64,000 nucleotides of DNA from Cliona cf. orientalis (GCA_963930775.1 OZ005689.1:33217235-33281234), one strand, 5' to 3'. Counted from the stretch's first letter, positions 43,610 to 56,654 are shown. Made by a program: numbers and translations. The notes: generated by a model not told the origin, from the letters alone.

Positions 43610-46600
43610 CAGAATTATTGTAGCTCTAGTTATATTAGCTATTATAAGTATAGCTACATCCGTATATCCTTGAAATCTGCTCCTGTGCACTTGAACAGGG
43701 TTATAATTATTGAACAAGCAAAAAAACTCGGAGAAAATATATATATAACTATAGTATACCGCTATGAACACTGTTTATGAGTTTCTATTTTATATGTTGA
43801 GGTTCTTGGGTGGGTAGTAGATTTAGTCATAGCGAGTACGCTCGTTTTTGTTACACCAACACTGAGAATGATGAATGTACAGTACGAGTTTGAAGGTAAT
43901 GATTTCAAGGATATACCTTTCTCTCTTTCTCAAAAACTGGCAGTCATCTTGATGTGCTCAATGTAACATGGTGCTTGTAGTCACACTGTCTAGGTGTAAG
44001 GATCAAGGAAGCTCATACTAGTGTCAGCTGCTGTTATGTTTAGGCCGTTACCTTTTACATCAACTTGTATGTGCACATTCAGCTTCCTCCATAAACCGAG
44101 GCAGTGTGGCCTGGGCTCTTTGTATCTTGTGTGTTTATGTCGAGCTCCTCCAGTTACAGCATGATTGAGCCGTCCATGATAGAGCACTTGTTGCTCCTGT
44201 CAGTGGAGGGTTTTCTGTGGCGTTGTTGTGCTAGTGAATGGTCTGTATTGTGCTATATCTTTCCTCTCTTCTTAGAGCTCAGTCAGGACGAATATGAAGG
44301 CTTGTTGTGTATGTATGTATATGTAATGGCTGATTCTTGGCTGGTCAGCTTTGGATCACAGCTATGAGTACACCTCTGAATTGTAATCAGAGTAGGGTGA
44401 GGAGGTATTCTATTTGTGCGCTTACAGTTCGATCCAGTAATCAGCCATTTCTTCTTTCTCTCCCTTGAATTTGAGCCGGGGCATTGTGTAGTAGACATAA
44501 TGCCTCGAGGGTCACCTGTGCATCTGCCTCCGTGTGGCGTGACCTGGGATAGGAGTTACATGTGCATAGAAATGTCTCCATAATCAGATCCTAGTAGCTA
44601 CCTGCCCTTCATCATAGTCTGTGGTTCTGTTGTACATGTAACTCTGAAGCCAAAGGATGCACACCATCGCTGTCTCTTTTCGAGAGAGGAATATTTTGTT
44701 CGTTAGACACCCACCCCCTCTCTCTCTCTCACTCTGTTGTTGAATTCCCTAACATCTTTTCTGTGTCCCATCTTCATAGCTTACATACATGACATTGTAT
44801 TTAGATTTAAATATTATATCCCCAGTAGCAATTTATTTTTCTGTGGTTGTCCCTGTTGTGTTATTGGTATGTGATTAATTTTGATACTTGAATTTCGGGT
44901 ACGCCACCCTGAAGAGCTGCAATAACAGCGAAACAGAACACGTTCTGTCGGTGGTTCCCACTACTGCAGGTATTGCAACCGATGTACAATAAAAAATACT
45001 CCACAATGGCTCTGGAGCTTGTCTCCGAGGAGTAGCAGTTCATTACCAGTAGCAAGGAACTACGTAGACATATTTCTGTTTGTGAGTTGATCATTAAAAT
45101 ACACATACACATATACACACATAAATACACATAAACTGTAATATACAGTCATGTGGCTTGGCTGTTGTCTAGCAACCATAGTTGGTTTTATGTGTACGCA
45201 GTTGTATACTAATCTATAGAGCCTGTACTCCATTGCAAAGCAGGTAAAGCAACATGACCTAAATATGCACCACTAGGATGCATCTTCTACAAATTTCTTT
45301 CTCTCTCTCTTGTCCATACGTATGTGTGTGATGTGTATGTATCCATGTGTGTGTACATGTGTGTGTGTGTGTGTGTGTGTTGTGTATGTCACTGCGCACA
45401 TGTACAGTGTGGCACCACTCCTCCTTTAGCTACATTTCTGCTTTAACAAGACGACATTTTTTGATTCAGCAATCCCCCCCTCCCCACACATACAGAGTTG
45501 TCTTCACCCTCTCAATAATTATTAGGTCCTCATGTACTTGTTTCATCTTCCTCCCTCTCCTTTGAAAAAATTCCTAGAAAGTCTTATAATAAGAGTATGC
45601 ATACTTTTGTCTCAAAACTTCATCCACCACCCACCCTGCATGCAAAAGAAGGTATCACATTGCTAAAAATACGCCCTTGATGTTAATGCTTCAAGTAGTG
45701 ACACTACAGCTACTCCAGGTAGTGTGTATAATAATAGTGGCCAGTGTATTTTAGAATACCATAGTACAGCTCCATGATGCCACAAACCTGACTATTGTCC
45801 ACTATGCAGCTATTCATAGACTTTTCTGAGTACATGTAGTTTGTTTTTCCACAAAATGAGATGTTTGCTGACTGGGCATGTAATTGTGCAATTCCATGTA
45901 AGGTAATTCAGTGGTTTTGTGGTGTTGTACTGAAACAGCTGACTTATCCTGAGCATAAATTATACTTAGTAGAAATGAGGTACATGCTCCTGTATACAGA
46001 GCATGCAATGCTGCTGTTACCAGCCATTCCTTTATTCCCTCCCTTAACCAGGGCATTGTGACATGCCTCATTGAATGAGCCTCACTGATACTGTTATTAG
46101 CATCGATCCTGCCAACACTCAGCCAAGCACAACTGTCTCCAAACGTCACACAGAGAGGTAAACTAAGCAATGACAGTGAATCCAGAAACCAGACCAAGTG
46201 GGTGTAAAGGCAAAAGTACAATGCATCATGTGGATCGCCCACTTGGCAATTAGCAATCATTAAAATTGCAGTCTGACTTGTATACCATTGGCAAGTTTTG
46301 TAACTACGCACTCAAAAATCCACCTTACGGTATTAATAACTTTGGATCATTATGTGCATCAGGATTTCATTTAGCAGGGGCCCCCCACTCCCCAAAAAAA
46401 GCTACACACATACACAAAACTTATGCACGCACCCCCAATTATTATAACTACTATGTGTGTGACTAATAGTACCAGCGTGAGGGATGTAGCAGCCTGAAGA
46501 TTGAGTACAATATGAAGTATCATGCATCCTGAGTGCCCATGAAATATCGGGTGCCTAGTGTCCCAGAGAGTGGCTTTGCTGGGGCCAATTCGGTCCAGGG

Positions 46601-47362
46601 CAAGCATATGTGACATTCAGTCAGGTCAAAATATTACAAGCATTGACATTTTGAATTTCGGTGCCTCTGCCATTAAAGAGATTATAATGACGTGAAATGA
46701 TCAAACTAAATACAAGATCGTTGCACTGTGCCTGAGCTACAATATCATGACACCAAAAGACTAAAGTGTGCTAGCATACATTTTTGTGAAGCATGGCTAC
46801 ACATCCTTCCCCTGGCTGTGATAACCAGATTGCAATCAGATATGACAGAGCATCAGGTAAGAACAAAGATGGACTAAATATGATGCAACCATCTCATGCG
46901 CAATTACCCAGACCCAAGTAGCACTTAGTCTATTGTACAGATCACCTAGTGTGCCCTTTTTGGAAGCATTGATTAGTTTATAATTGTCCATGACAGTGTT
47001 TACCACAGCCTACGCCTTAGGCAAGATGCATAGCACACAACAAATCAGTTGATACATGGGCATCTGGTAAGCACAAATTGTGTTGCCCTCGGGCTGATGT
47101 TGCACTTAGGCTCCGCCCTCGTGACAACATTGAACCCTTGTGTAACATAGCTTGTGTTTACCAGTTACCCATGTATCAACTATTACATGTTAGATGTTGC
47201 TGCCACACTTCCACCGCTCTATAGAATTTTTAGCTACAACCCTGAAATCTCTACACATGGCATGCTTGACACTGAAACATGATTCAACAGCCCTGCTACA
47301 CCCAGTGCTACATAATAATATGCAAAGCTGTCACACACATAGATCTCTCTCCCTCCCTCTAG
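43610..47362. other. No gene confidently recognised
   Basis: Mostly unique-looking AT-rich DNA with a GT run at about 45356-45380. One weak exon candidate follows an acceptor at about 44273 (AGCTCAGTCAGGACGAATAT, reading ELSQDEYEGLL). A minus-strand frame at 44861-45130 is open for 89 codons without a known domain. These might belong to upstream exons of the gene at 47363, but phases could not be linked. Confidence 0.35.
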
Positions 47363-49063
47363 GTTACAGGATGACATTGATCTCGATCTGTCAGAAAGGT
47401 AAGAGGGGACTGCTGAAGTCACATGCCAAGGAATAAACTCAGCGGCTATCGTGACGGACCACTTTCCAGATCATGATTGGTGAGCACAGGACTGTTTGTG
47501 TCAATCGGTGGATCTTCTGCCAGGAAAAAGGTGACGTGTGTAAGACTTGGTACCACCAGCACTGCATGGAAACTCCTGACAATGTCACTGATGATGAGGG
47601 TCATGAAACATTAATTTTGTGTATCCATTCTCAATTACCATGTACTGTTATGCCTCTTTTCGTGCTAGAAACTCCTCTGGTGCCACTCTCCATAAGTATT
47701 CTGTGTATGATGTACCCTCTGTGCCGTGTGCTGAATGTGTTTTAGGTGATCTTACTTCAGTGACTTGTGGATATGTGTACGTGAAGATATGTTTATATGC
47801 ATGCACACACATGACATTGTACATCTTGATTGCCAGTACTGTGCACCAAGTAGAAACTTCTCGTTTTGTATCATACATCACCCAGTACAGAGGCGGATCT
47901 AGAGGGGGGGTTTGTGGGGTTGCAACCGCCCCAAATGGTCCCAGTCCCACTTATACTATGCAGTACTATATTAGTGCCTGGTGTGCAGGTGCATTGATTT
48001 ACATAGCAAAGAGCACGGTAGTATCACTGGTTTGTTCTGAACAAGCTGTAAAACCACACTCGATCTAGACAGGCTGTGGTGAAGCCTGAGGTTTTGCACT
48101 TACATATATCAGAGTGCCCGCTACTAGTGCAATACAGTATATAAGAAGCAACTAAAAGCTTTTAAAATGGGTGTGGTTTTCATTAAATGGGCATGGCTTC
48201 AAAAATTCGCGCGTACTTTGCGCGCATTCTTCTTACAACCCCACCATTCTAAAAATCCTAGATCCACCCCTGCAGTATAATGGCATGTATTTTTTGTGAC
48301 TATTGTAATAAATATAATGCGTACATGCATGTATTCAGGGAAAGGACTCTAAAACAGCTCCAATTCAAGGACGTTCAGAATGAGGATTTGGCTGAGATTA
48401 GTGTGTAGGTTCTATTTTTATGTTCATTCTATTGCATATCCTTATGTATTCATGTTTGTATGTCACTCAATTACTCTCTAAACACCAGATACATGTGTAA
48501 CCACATGGAAATTCCCTCTTGTGGATTCTCTCTGGACTACACTGGTCAACGTATGTAAGGACAGGTATTCGAGCACTTTGAAATTGATGTTTTTTATGAA
48601 ATAGGTAACGAGGGGAGGGACTACAGCTGTTCTCAGACTACTCTTCCCTTGCCATTCGGGTATAGGTAAAGGCTGTCTCTTGTTATTATGTGTTGGAGGA
48701 GAGAAGTACTGCTCTCTGGAGGGTCAGGTTGGCAACCGAGTGAGCGGAAAGACTACAAATCATATTAAAATTTAATTGTGGCACTAGTCAACAGCAAGAC
48801 CAGCCCATGGCAGGTAATTTTGTATTGCATAGCGCCAGTTTAAAGACGACTTATTTTTTTCCCCACACCCTCACCTCCACTTCCCCGCCCCACCCCCCCC
48901 CCCCCCCCCCCAACGCACACCTGTCTTCCCCCTCACAAAATATTAGGTCCCTTATTAGTCAGGCCAGCTATTTGTCAAGGTTTACCAAGTTCTTTCCCAT
49001 GGCATCCTTCATGGGGCTACAGGATCGGATAGGAGTGCACAATTGATATCTGCCATATGTTGA
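47363..49063 (+). CDS. Unidentified multi-exon gene, 3' part
   Basis: A chain of phase-compatible exons: 47363-47398, 48339-48404, 48489-48550, 48605-48659, 48795-48813 and 48959 to a TGA at 49061-49063. Most have good acceptors and GT donors; the donor after 48404 (GTAGGT) is weak. Pieces of the predicted peptide are QDDIDLDLSERERTLKQLQF, YMCNHMEIPSCGFSLDYTGQ, SCSQTTLPLPFGKTSPWQ and SGQLFVKVYQVLSHGILHGA. The composition is that of a conserved globular protein, but I do not recognise the family. A transposase relic and a MITE lie in its largest intron. The upstream start was not found. Confidence 0.5.
47444..47596 (+). pseudogene. Internally deleted relic of the transposase
   Basis: A short match to the DHFPD region of the transposase (about 39340-39375) is joined directly to a match to its 3' end (GGTGAGC...GACTG..., then the PHD segment VCKTWYHQHCM). 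Everything between is missing, more than 2.2 kb. Non-functional. Confidence 0.75.
47888..48272. mobile_element. 385-bp MITE of the GGCGGATC family with 5-bp TSD
   Basis: Ends are CAGAGGCGGATCTAG and, reverse-complemented, CAGGGGTGGATCTAG. CAGTA flanks both sides (47883-47887 and 48273-48277). The GC-rich core near 48210-48228 matches the family member at 11899-12231. It sits in the intron between the first two exons of the unidentified gene. Confidence 0.8.
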
Positions 49064-50340
49064 GTACATTGCATGTTGGTGCATGTGACTTTTGGCAACG
49101 TTTGATGACGCTTCCTCTGAGTCAGTTAAAACTAATTACAACAGCTCATTCTCCCTTGACTATAAAACTCAGCATAATGAATAGGAGAGAGGGAGTGGGT
49201 CTAGCTGGCCCCAGCTCATGCATTTGCTGGTTGTTTCCTGAAAGGGGTGTTCCACCCAATATGTACTCTTGCAGGGATAGGAGAAGCCTGATCTTCCCAG
49301 ATGTCCACTGACCTTTTGAGGTATAAGTGTTGGGGTATAATTACCCTCTGCCAGCCTTAGCAACTCCACTTGGCCTGGGGACTAGGTAGCTTCGTCCCCA
49401 GGCCACTCCCACGTTTTCAATGCAATACTATTGCATCTTTCTTTACCAGTAGTTGCCTCTCAAGAGGACTATTAGTGAAATATGGGACCTCTACGTACAA
49501 GCTGTAAGTATACCTCTGCTTGTGTTTCTTGCATTTTGTTGACCACACCTGTCAATTCATCTAGAGCTCTCCAAGTGCTTTTTCTGCCTATGCTTACAAA
49601 TTTGGTTGGCCATAGTATGCTTTGGCAGATAAGAATAAAGTACATGTAATCGGTCATGTCGTCATCATACTCATAAGCACAACAAATTGATCGAATTTGG
49701 CAAAATGCTGGCTTCAGTGTGTTTCAAATGGAGGTCACAGTAGAGCCCTTTTGTTGGCCACCGTAGCCACGGCTATCGACAGACTGTACATGTATGCCAT
49801 ACGTGCTTTCTGCTCGTGCACAGGGCCCTATAGCTAAGGGACCAAATCAGAAGGGAGAGAGAGGGAGACAGGGGAGGAGAGAAAGGGAGAGGGAGGGGAA
49901 GAGAGGGGGTGGGTGAGAGAGGAGTAGTAGTATTTCAAATAAAAGTTAAGTAAATTAGAGGCAAAATCCAACATCTACTATTGAGATGGCATGCAGTTAT
50001 CTCCCATTGCTGCACGATTTGACTAGGAGTGCACTACGCTAGATTTCTAGTAAAGCAATCGGGTTTCTTATATCAGTAGGTACCTGAGTGTTTATATAAT
50101 TACCTGTCCTCTCTCCTTCCCTCCCTCCTCCACTCCAAAGTACATGTAGATGTACACTGTTTGCTGTATTATAGGTACACTCAAAATATAGGAACACTGT
50201 GTACTGATTGATCACTCAGAGTATATGTATACAGGGGCGTAGGAAGCAAATTTCAGTTGGTCAGGCATGATATCCACCCCCCCCCCCCCAACCAGGACGG
50301 GTCCAAGTAGTACTCTGTACACAGCCACTTAGTGTAAGTG
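49064..50340. other. No gene recognised; repeat fragments
   Basis: Includes a short palindromic CTGGGGACTAGGTAGCTTCG segment near 49375-49400 related to MULE-like ends, a partial ATTACCCCGC-family fragment at about 49646-49815, a purine-rich GAGA/GGGA tract at about 49847-49922 and a C-run at about 50276-50290. Confidence 0.45.
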
Positions 50341-50351
50341 GCTGTGTATAG

Positions 50352-50440
50352 TAGCAATGTAAACCGCTGCACAGGCAAGGAATTCCCCACTAAGGCCTAC
50401 TGGGAAATTCCTTGCCTGTGTAAGCGGTTACATTGCTAGA
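50352..50440. repeat. Hairpin (about 38-bp arms) next to a MITE
   Basis: TAGCAATGTAAACCGCTGCA followed by CAGGCAAGGAATT is mirrored, after a short GGCCT-centred loop, by AATTCCTTGCCTGTGTAAGC then GGTTACATTGCTA. A third part of the motif recurs at about 51144-51176. The MITE at 50441-51137 therefore interrupted a larger palindromic element. Confidence 0.75.
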
Positions 50441-51137
50441 CAGTCTACACTAAGACCACTGGAAGTCCATATACGTACAATACATTTTAATGTCAACGCG
50501 CGGTTTGTATGGCGCCTATCAAAACAGCGCTACAGCGCTTGGTCCACAAGTAAGTAAGTACTAGAGCAGTAATTCCGTTGAATCCCGAGTCTTCCAGGAC
50601 CACTCAGCCACCACGAGCGCACTTTGAATATCTAAAATAATTTATCACTTTAGTCTATTCTATTTTCTTAGTAGTAGCTAACTAGACTGTCAACCAAAGA
50701 AAATACTAAACTTTAGCTACTAAACTAGCCAGGTTATGGCTACAAACTCTTCGTCTTGAGTACTTTCTTCCTGATAGTTCAACTCGCTCGTCCATTTCTC
50801 GATCTTTCCTGGCTGAATGGAAGTTTGAATTCGGGGCAAATCTGTAACACTCATTCCAGAACGAAAAACGAGGTATCCTCGATGTCTGTACCATAGTGGC
50901 AGTCTATAGCAGTAGCGTGGAACCGAACCGCTCCAAAGAGAAACGAGCCTTCGAAAACGAGAAAAATTCATTCTGTCCTAGGGTAGGGCGCGGTACACGG
51001 ATAGATATACGGACGTATACAATGTCATTGCATGTATTTACGTATTTTCGCGTAATACGTACGCGCGCATGCGTAATCATACGTTTACGCATCTCATTAC
51101 CGTTTTGCCATTAAACGGTAGGTCTTAGTGTAGACTG
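50441..51137. mobile_element. 697-bp TIR element, CAGTCTACACTAAGACC family, copy B
   Basis: Same ends as 3747-4671. TAGA flanks both sides (50437-50440 and 51138-51141), a possible 4-bp TSD. It lacks the exon-bearing 250 bp present in copy A. Confidence 0.8.
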
Positions 51138-52432
51138 TAGACTTAGTGGGGAATTACTTGCCTGTGTTGCTACTATGTAAGGTCATAGTTCACTCCTACT
51201 ACCCAAATGAGCGTTGTTTAGAACTGAGCGGAGTGCTGGCTGAATATAGCAGGTAAGATGGGCTCAAACATTGGTCCGGCAGCCGCTGGGTCTGCTGGAC
51301 CTGTTCCTACGCCCCTGGTATAGTGAAGCCCACTATATAATACAAGTCCAAAGTCTCTATGTGCCTAAGTCCCATGGCTGTAGTGTCCCGAGCGCAGCGA
51401 GGGTGCTACCAAGGGTCTCCAAGGAGAGTAGAGGCCGCTGGACAAGGTCTCTAACTTATTATAGCAAGTTTACCCATGGCAGTTGATCTGAGCACCAGGT
51501 CTCTATGAAAAACTTGTAGGTCTCTATATCTCTTTTACTTGTTTTCACTAAGTATAAGAAAATCTTGTATATTTCTATTGCAGTAGCTTACTGACTGCTC
51601 TAAATTCAACTGTTCGGTACATTTGCACCCATGGACGCATAATGATTTTGGCCTTCATGGATATGTTTATACAACATTGAATGCTTGAAATGCGGTACAT
51701 AGGTGCTTACCCGCGAGTGGGTGCTTGCCAGGGACACTACGGTAGTTGATTTTGTTAAATTGATGATGTAAACGAAGCAAAAATTCTGGATTGGTTTTTT
51801 TTATGCTCTAGTCTCTATCTGCCGATTTTTTATTATCACGTCCGTACTGTGTTTGAGTTTAATTACAATGTTATTGATGTACACGTATTGGCCTGGGTAT
51901 GCTGTACTGAAGACGGCTAAAAAGCCAGAAACATACTGACCTCTTAGGCAGGCGGTATGTCTACAGCTCCCTACACTTGCATACACATAAGGCAGATAGG
52001 AGACATTGATGTCTGGTGCTTGATCAAGGAAGATGGCTTATCAATAAGTAAGTTCATTGCTGACTCTCTATGCCAGGTGCATATTTCCTATGGACGTTTT
52101 AGATCATATCTGTAACAAATAACTGTGATTTGATTGGCTACAGACAGGTATCTGTGTCATAGTCACCTACAAGATTTTCATAGTCACCTACAAGTTTTGC
52201 CCTCTGGCCATAGCAATACAAAACTATATGATCTAAACTTTTTAGACACTGTTTTGTCGGTTTCTATGTGATTTAGAAGATTTCAGGGCTCTCATAGAAC
52301 CCATGCTGCACTCGGGATTCTATATAGAGTCCTTCGGTCTTCTAAATCACATAGAAACCTCCTAAACAGTGTCTAACTAATATTTATCTCACTTGATTGT
52401 TGGACTAGTATTCACATAATAACTCCAGTGCT

Positions 52433-52468
<36 letters not shown>

Positions 52469-52723
52469 TGCAAGTAACCTATAGTCTCATTCGAAGGGCG
52501 GTTGAGTAGGAAGTAATTGCGTGTTAGGGGATAGGAAATTTGTGTGGAATTATATGTCCACATGTATGTAACTTCCACAAATTCAGGTGCCATTAGTTTA
52601 TATGGATTGGTGCATGAAAAATATGGGGAACAAGGCTAAGTGATATGCACTATATGCACTAGGCTTGCATTACCACTAATTGTACAGGAACTGCCACAAC
52701 TTTATGGTACTAGCAGGAATTGC
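51138..52723. other. No gene recognised; contains a MITE and a CA run
   Basis: Apart from the palindrome remnant at about 51144-51176, a 135-bp MITE (52242-52376) and a CA microsatellite (about 52436-52467), I see no supported feature. Confidence 0.45.
52242..52376. mobile_element. 135-bp palindromic MITE, copy 2
   Basis: TTAGACACTGTTTTG to CAGTGTCTAAC, with the same TTTCTATGTGATTTAGAAG arms as 37851-37985. Confidence 0.8.
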
Positions 52724-53979
52724 TGCAATCCAACATGACATACATGTATGAGAAGCGTGGGCCACAATATCATTGGGCGGTGGAGCTGTTGTGACATAGA
52801 CGAAGATGAACTCAAACGAAAAGGACAGAAGAAGCGTACAACTGGAGGGACGTGCAAGTGTGGGTCCACCACTCACCTACGTACCAACCATAGTGAATGT
52901 CCTTTGAACGTAAAAAATCAGACATGTGGTGTTTCTGTGGATGACAAAGCATCTGACAATAATGATGTCATTTCCTATTCTGAGGATACCCTGTCAGATG
53001 CAGAAAGCGTTTCTTTGGAAAAAGTGTGCCTACCCCAAATGGTGACACTAGTTGATGTTTTGAAGATGACGTAATAAGTGGTATCTGTGTGTGCGGAGCG
53101 CTCGGACGAGCACACAAGAGGGATTGCCCCTCAAACTCACGAAATTGTTATGTTGGGTGCACATTGTTTCCCAAGGCCTCTTCTGCTGACTCTGACAAGA
53201 ATGGCAGGAATGATGATTGTGTGAAATCCAAACCTCCTAAAGCAAGCAAGCCGGTCGATACGAGGTGCACTCGTCAAGGAAAGAGAGAAAAGCCAGGTGG
53301 TGAGAAGCCTCCCCCACCGAAAAAGCCTAGGCCCAACTTCAAGGTGGGTGACTGCGTGAATTTGCACGATAGCAAATTGGGCAAATGTCACCTTCCTTGC
53401 TGCGTTGTGCAAGTGTTTGGTGATCGATGCCTACTATGTTGTCACAAGGGAGTTCTCACTACTGGCTATGCAAAGGGGCAGTTGACAGCTATCAGCGGTG
53501 ATCTATCCATTTCAGTAGACAACTGGCAAATTGCAGGATCTCACTACGAGATGTAGCAAATGATTCTGCAAATCTCAAAGTGTGTAACTGTGGCCTAGCC
53601 AAGACTGTTGTTGAGCATGATGTTGACCTGACTGACGATCCCACAGCCGTGTCTTCAGCCGATGGTTCTGCAGTTGTAAGCAACACGTGGGTGTCCACTC
53701 CACTGTACACCTTGCACATAGATAAGAAAAAGGAAATTGTTTCATCTGATGGTTGGCTCTCAGACACGGTAATTAGAGCCGGTCAGTTGCTCATCTTGCA
53801 GGAATTCCCAAACATAGCCGGCCTGCAAGATCCTGCAGTTCACAGGAGCCTGTCGTTCCAAATCCTCAGAGGAGAATTTGTGCAGATCATCTTTGTTGGA
53901 GCCTGTCACTGGTGTACTATTTCCAACGTTGGATATGACGATGGAGTGGTCAATGTGTACGACAGCATGTACTCCAGTG
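52724..53979 (+). pseudogene. Truncated transposase relic (middle and part of protease domain)
   Basis: It matches the transposase from about 39976 to 41418. There is a deletion of about 200 bp after GTGGAGCTG (near 52788) and several frameshifts and stops, leaving frames 52748-53074, 53089-53556 and 53580-54044. The zinc knuckles are present. The protease domain stops after the YDSMY motif, so the catalytic Cys and the PHD finger are gone. The match ends abruptly where a GGGTTTGGG-type element begins. Confidence 0.88.
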
Positions 53980-54290
53980 CTCGTGGGTTTGGGATAACTA
54001 GAACCTCCCGAACTTACGTTGAAAAACTCTGTAACTCTATATGAAGGTGTAATGGATTAGTTCAGTGGTTCAAACCTCCTTGAACCTTCAACTGTTCGAC
54101 CTTATGTTCACACTTTGCTTAGGAAGTGCTAACATCACTGCACCTAGAGAAGGATTCAACGCAACATCTAACCTCACTGTACCTAGAGAAGATTCAACGC
54201 AACATTAAGTAGGAACAGTGGAATCTGACTCTTGAACTCACTCAGCATGCATGGCATGGTTCGACTGTACCGAAACCCAAACCCAAGCCC
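53980..54290. mobile_element. GGTTCGACTGTACCGAA-type foldback element
   Basis: Left GTGGGTTTGGGATAACTAGA, right GGTTCGACTGTACCGAAACC followed by CAAACCCAAGCCC. It abuts the transposase relic and probably caused or marks its truncation. Confidence 0.6.
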
Positions 54291-54556
54291 CTGTACGAAC
54301 ATTAACAAGAATATAATTTTTAAAGGCTTCTCAATTCATGAATTCTAGACCAGACCTCGTTTATAATAGTGATAATTTAATCGCCTATGTTGTACATTCT
54401 GATGAGGAAGACGAAGAGGATGAACTGGATGTGACCCTTGTGACCCTTGGAGATGGTGTGAGAGAATAAACTGTTCAAACAAGACGCTCTTGGACAGTTG
54501 ATAGGTGGGATGGAGAAGGTTGCTGGACACTTAGCATGCCTTCATAGAAAGACATA

Positions 54557-54915
54557 TTATAAAGAAAATTACAAATGGACTTTAAGAGATCCAAGAGTGT
54601 TATTCGCGGGTAAGCAGGAGTTGACACTAGGTGAAGTGATGTCGAGATTTCTTGCAACAATTTGCAACTCACATAATTAACTGATATTGGAGATAGTATA
54701 TTATGTGTCACATCGAGTCTACAAGTACAGATGGCCATACAAAAATGTTAATGTTAATTTTCATACCTACGCCGCCCCCCCCTCCCCCCAAGAGTGTGTT
54801 ATTCGCGGATAAGCGGGAGTTGACACTAGGTGAAGCGATGTCGAGATTTCTTGCAACAATTCGCAACTGAGATAGTATATTATGTCACATCGAGTCTACA
54901 AGTACAGATGGCCAT
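54557..54915. repeat. Two copies of the sequence found at the arms' inner edge
   Basis: The order CAAGAGTGT(GT)TATTCG, AGTTGACAC, ATTTCTTGCAACAATT, CACATCGAGTCTAC, GATGGCCATA occurs at 54557-54735 and 54787-54915. It recurs at 55712-55835, the inner edge of the right arm, and inverted at about 20305-20422, the inner edge of the left arm. Confidence 0.82.
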
Positions 54916-55711
54916 ACAAAAATGTTAATGTTAATTTTCATACCTATGCTGCACTGATCATTACACGTAATATGCATTATTAAACTAGTACATGATAGTA
55001 TATGACTGTATAACAATGTTAGGTTAGGTTCACTATTCCGTCATCAGGGGAGAACGCAGTCTGATCCTCACTGGCCAACCAAATTTGTGTAGCCTGGTCC
55101 TGGCTCCCTCCCTCTCTACTTATGCTGCTATAACAAACCTAACCAAGGATAGTTGTACCTGATTTGGCAAAAAGTAAGGCATACATTTTCCCAGCCCTTT
55201 CCACTATTATTCCACTTTGAGCACTATACTGGAGTCAACGTGAGAGTAAGTAAGGGAAGGTTCGGGGGAGGTTCAACTGTACCGAAACTTCCCTGTGTAA
55301 TGGCAGTTCACGTGCATTGAACATCCTTGAACCCAAACCCAAACCCCAAACCCAGTTTGGGGAGGTTAGATCGAAGTCATCCTGGCTGGACAAATCGAGA
55401 AAGAAGCTCACTGTAGTTAACAAAAGAATATTAGTAAGGATTCTCAATACATGAATTACATGAATTCTAGACCAGACCTCATAGTGATTTAGTCGGCTAT
55501 GTTGTACATATACTGAGGACGAACCAGATGTGACCCTTGTGACCCTTGGAGGTTGTGTGACAGAGAATAAACTGTCCGACCAAGATGCTCTCGGACAGTT
55601 GATGGGGGGGGGGGGGGGGGGATATCCAAATGTAAGTTTACTTTCATCGAAGTTTTGGGAATGCTAGTATCTTAGGTGTGAAACTTGCAAGATATATATT
55701 ACTAATGGACT
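54916..55711. repeat. Mixed repeat fragments inside the right arm edge
   Basis: Contains a partial hairpin-rich module (55037-55075, TCATCAGGGGAGAAC), foldback-family fragments (55249-55375) and a G-run (about 55605-55620). No gene. Confidence 0.6.
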
Positions 55712-56555
55712 TTAAGAGTTTCAAGAGTGTGTTATTCGTGGGTAAGCAGGAGTTGACACCAAGTGAAGTGATGTAGAGATTTCTTGCAACAATTATGTGA
55801 TAGTATGTGTCACATCGAGTCTACAGATGGCCATATCTATTTATAGTACGAAGCTCTGGTCTACGGTCTACTTCAGTATATAGACAGTATTGGATTATGA
55901 GACTATGTCAAGGGGTGGGTGCAGGAGGGGGTGTTAGCGTGTGCATTGATGTCAAAGGTCATGCTATCAGCCCCACCCCTGCCAAATGCACATGAATCAG
56001 CCCTGCCCTGTCCTGTGCATGCGCATATCGTCTGTCGTACCACGTGAATGCAGTCTGTGCACGTGCACTGCACTGACGAGCAGAGGAGGTACGGCAGGAT
56101 TGACCACGTACGTTGTTTTGGGCCCATAGAAAGCCTGTGCAAAATCTGTTCGGAGGTAGCGCTTCGGTTTCAAGCTCTCTGGTAAGACAGTTGAGAATTT
56201 AGCAAGATTCTAAGAACGTCTGTGGTGATTTCCCCGAGGGGAGCCTCCTTGTTTTTGCGTGGTGATAATGACAGCTCTACAAGGTGGGCTTCAAAACTTG
56301 ATATTTGGCACTTTTGTAGTGTAGGATATCTAACTACCCTTCTAGCGAAAAGTTACAGAAAAGCTGGAAAGGATAGTTCTCGAACAATTTTGCTTGACTT
56401 AGTGAACGTGAGTGGATTCCTAAGGTAATTTGGTGGATTCTTGTCATATGACCGCGCTTCCTGTCGTACCTCCTGACTGACGAGTAAGTCCTGTGTGTGT
56501 GTGTGTGGGATCCCGTTATGTACAGACATCCCACGAGAACTTGGAAAACTTTTGA

Positions 56556-56654
56556 GAATGGAATAAAAAAATAGAGTTCAATATAGTGAGACTCGAACCT
56601 GCTATATCCTGTTCCACACACAAAAGCCTAAACCACTCCGCGACCACCGTTGTT
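56556..56654 (-). ncRNA. tRNA-derived Pol III unit (SINE-like), right arm
   Basis: Mirror of 19474-19572 with the same A-box-like and B-box-like segments and a shorter, interrupted terminator run (TATTTTTTTATTC in minus orientation). Confidence 0.5.

Noticed and set aside
3747..51137. The two CAGTCTACAC elements as ends of one giant transposon
   Set aside because: Each is a complete TIR element with both ends; they are separate insertions.
37851..52376. The paired 135-bp MITEs as termini of the transposase element
   Set aside because: Each is itself a complete palindrome with both ends, and the distance to the intact gene and to the relic does not correspond.
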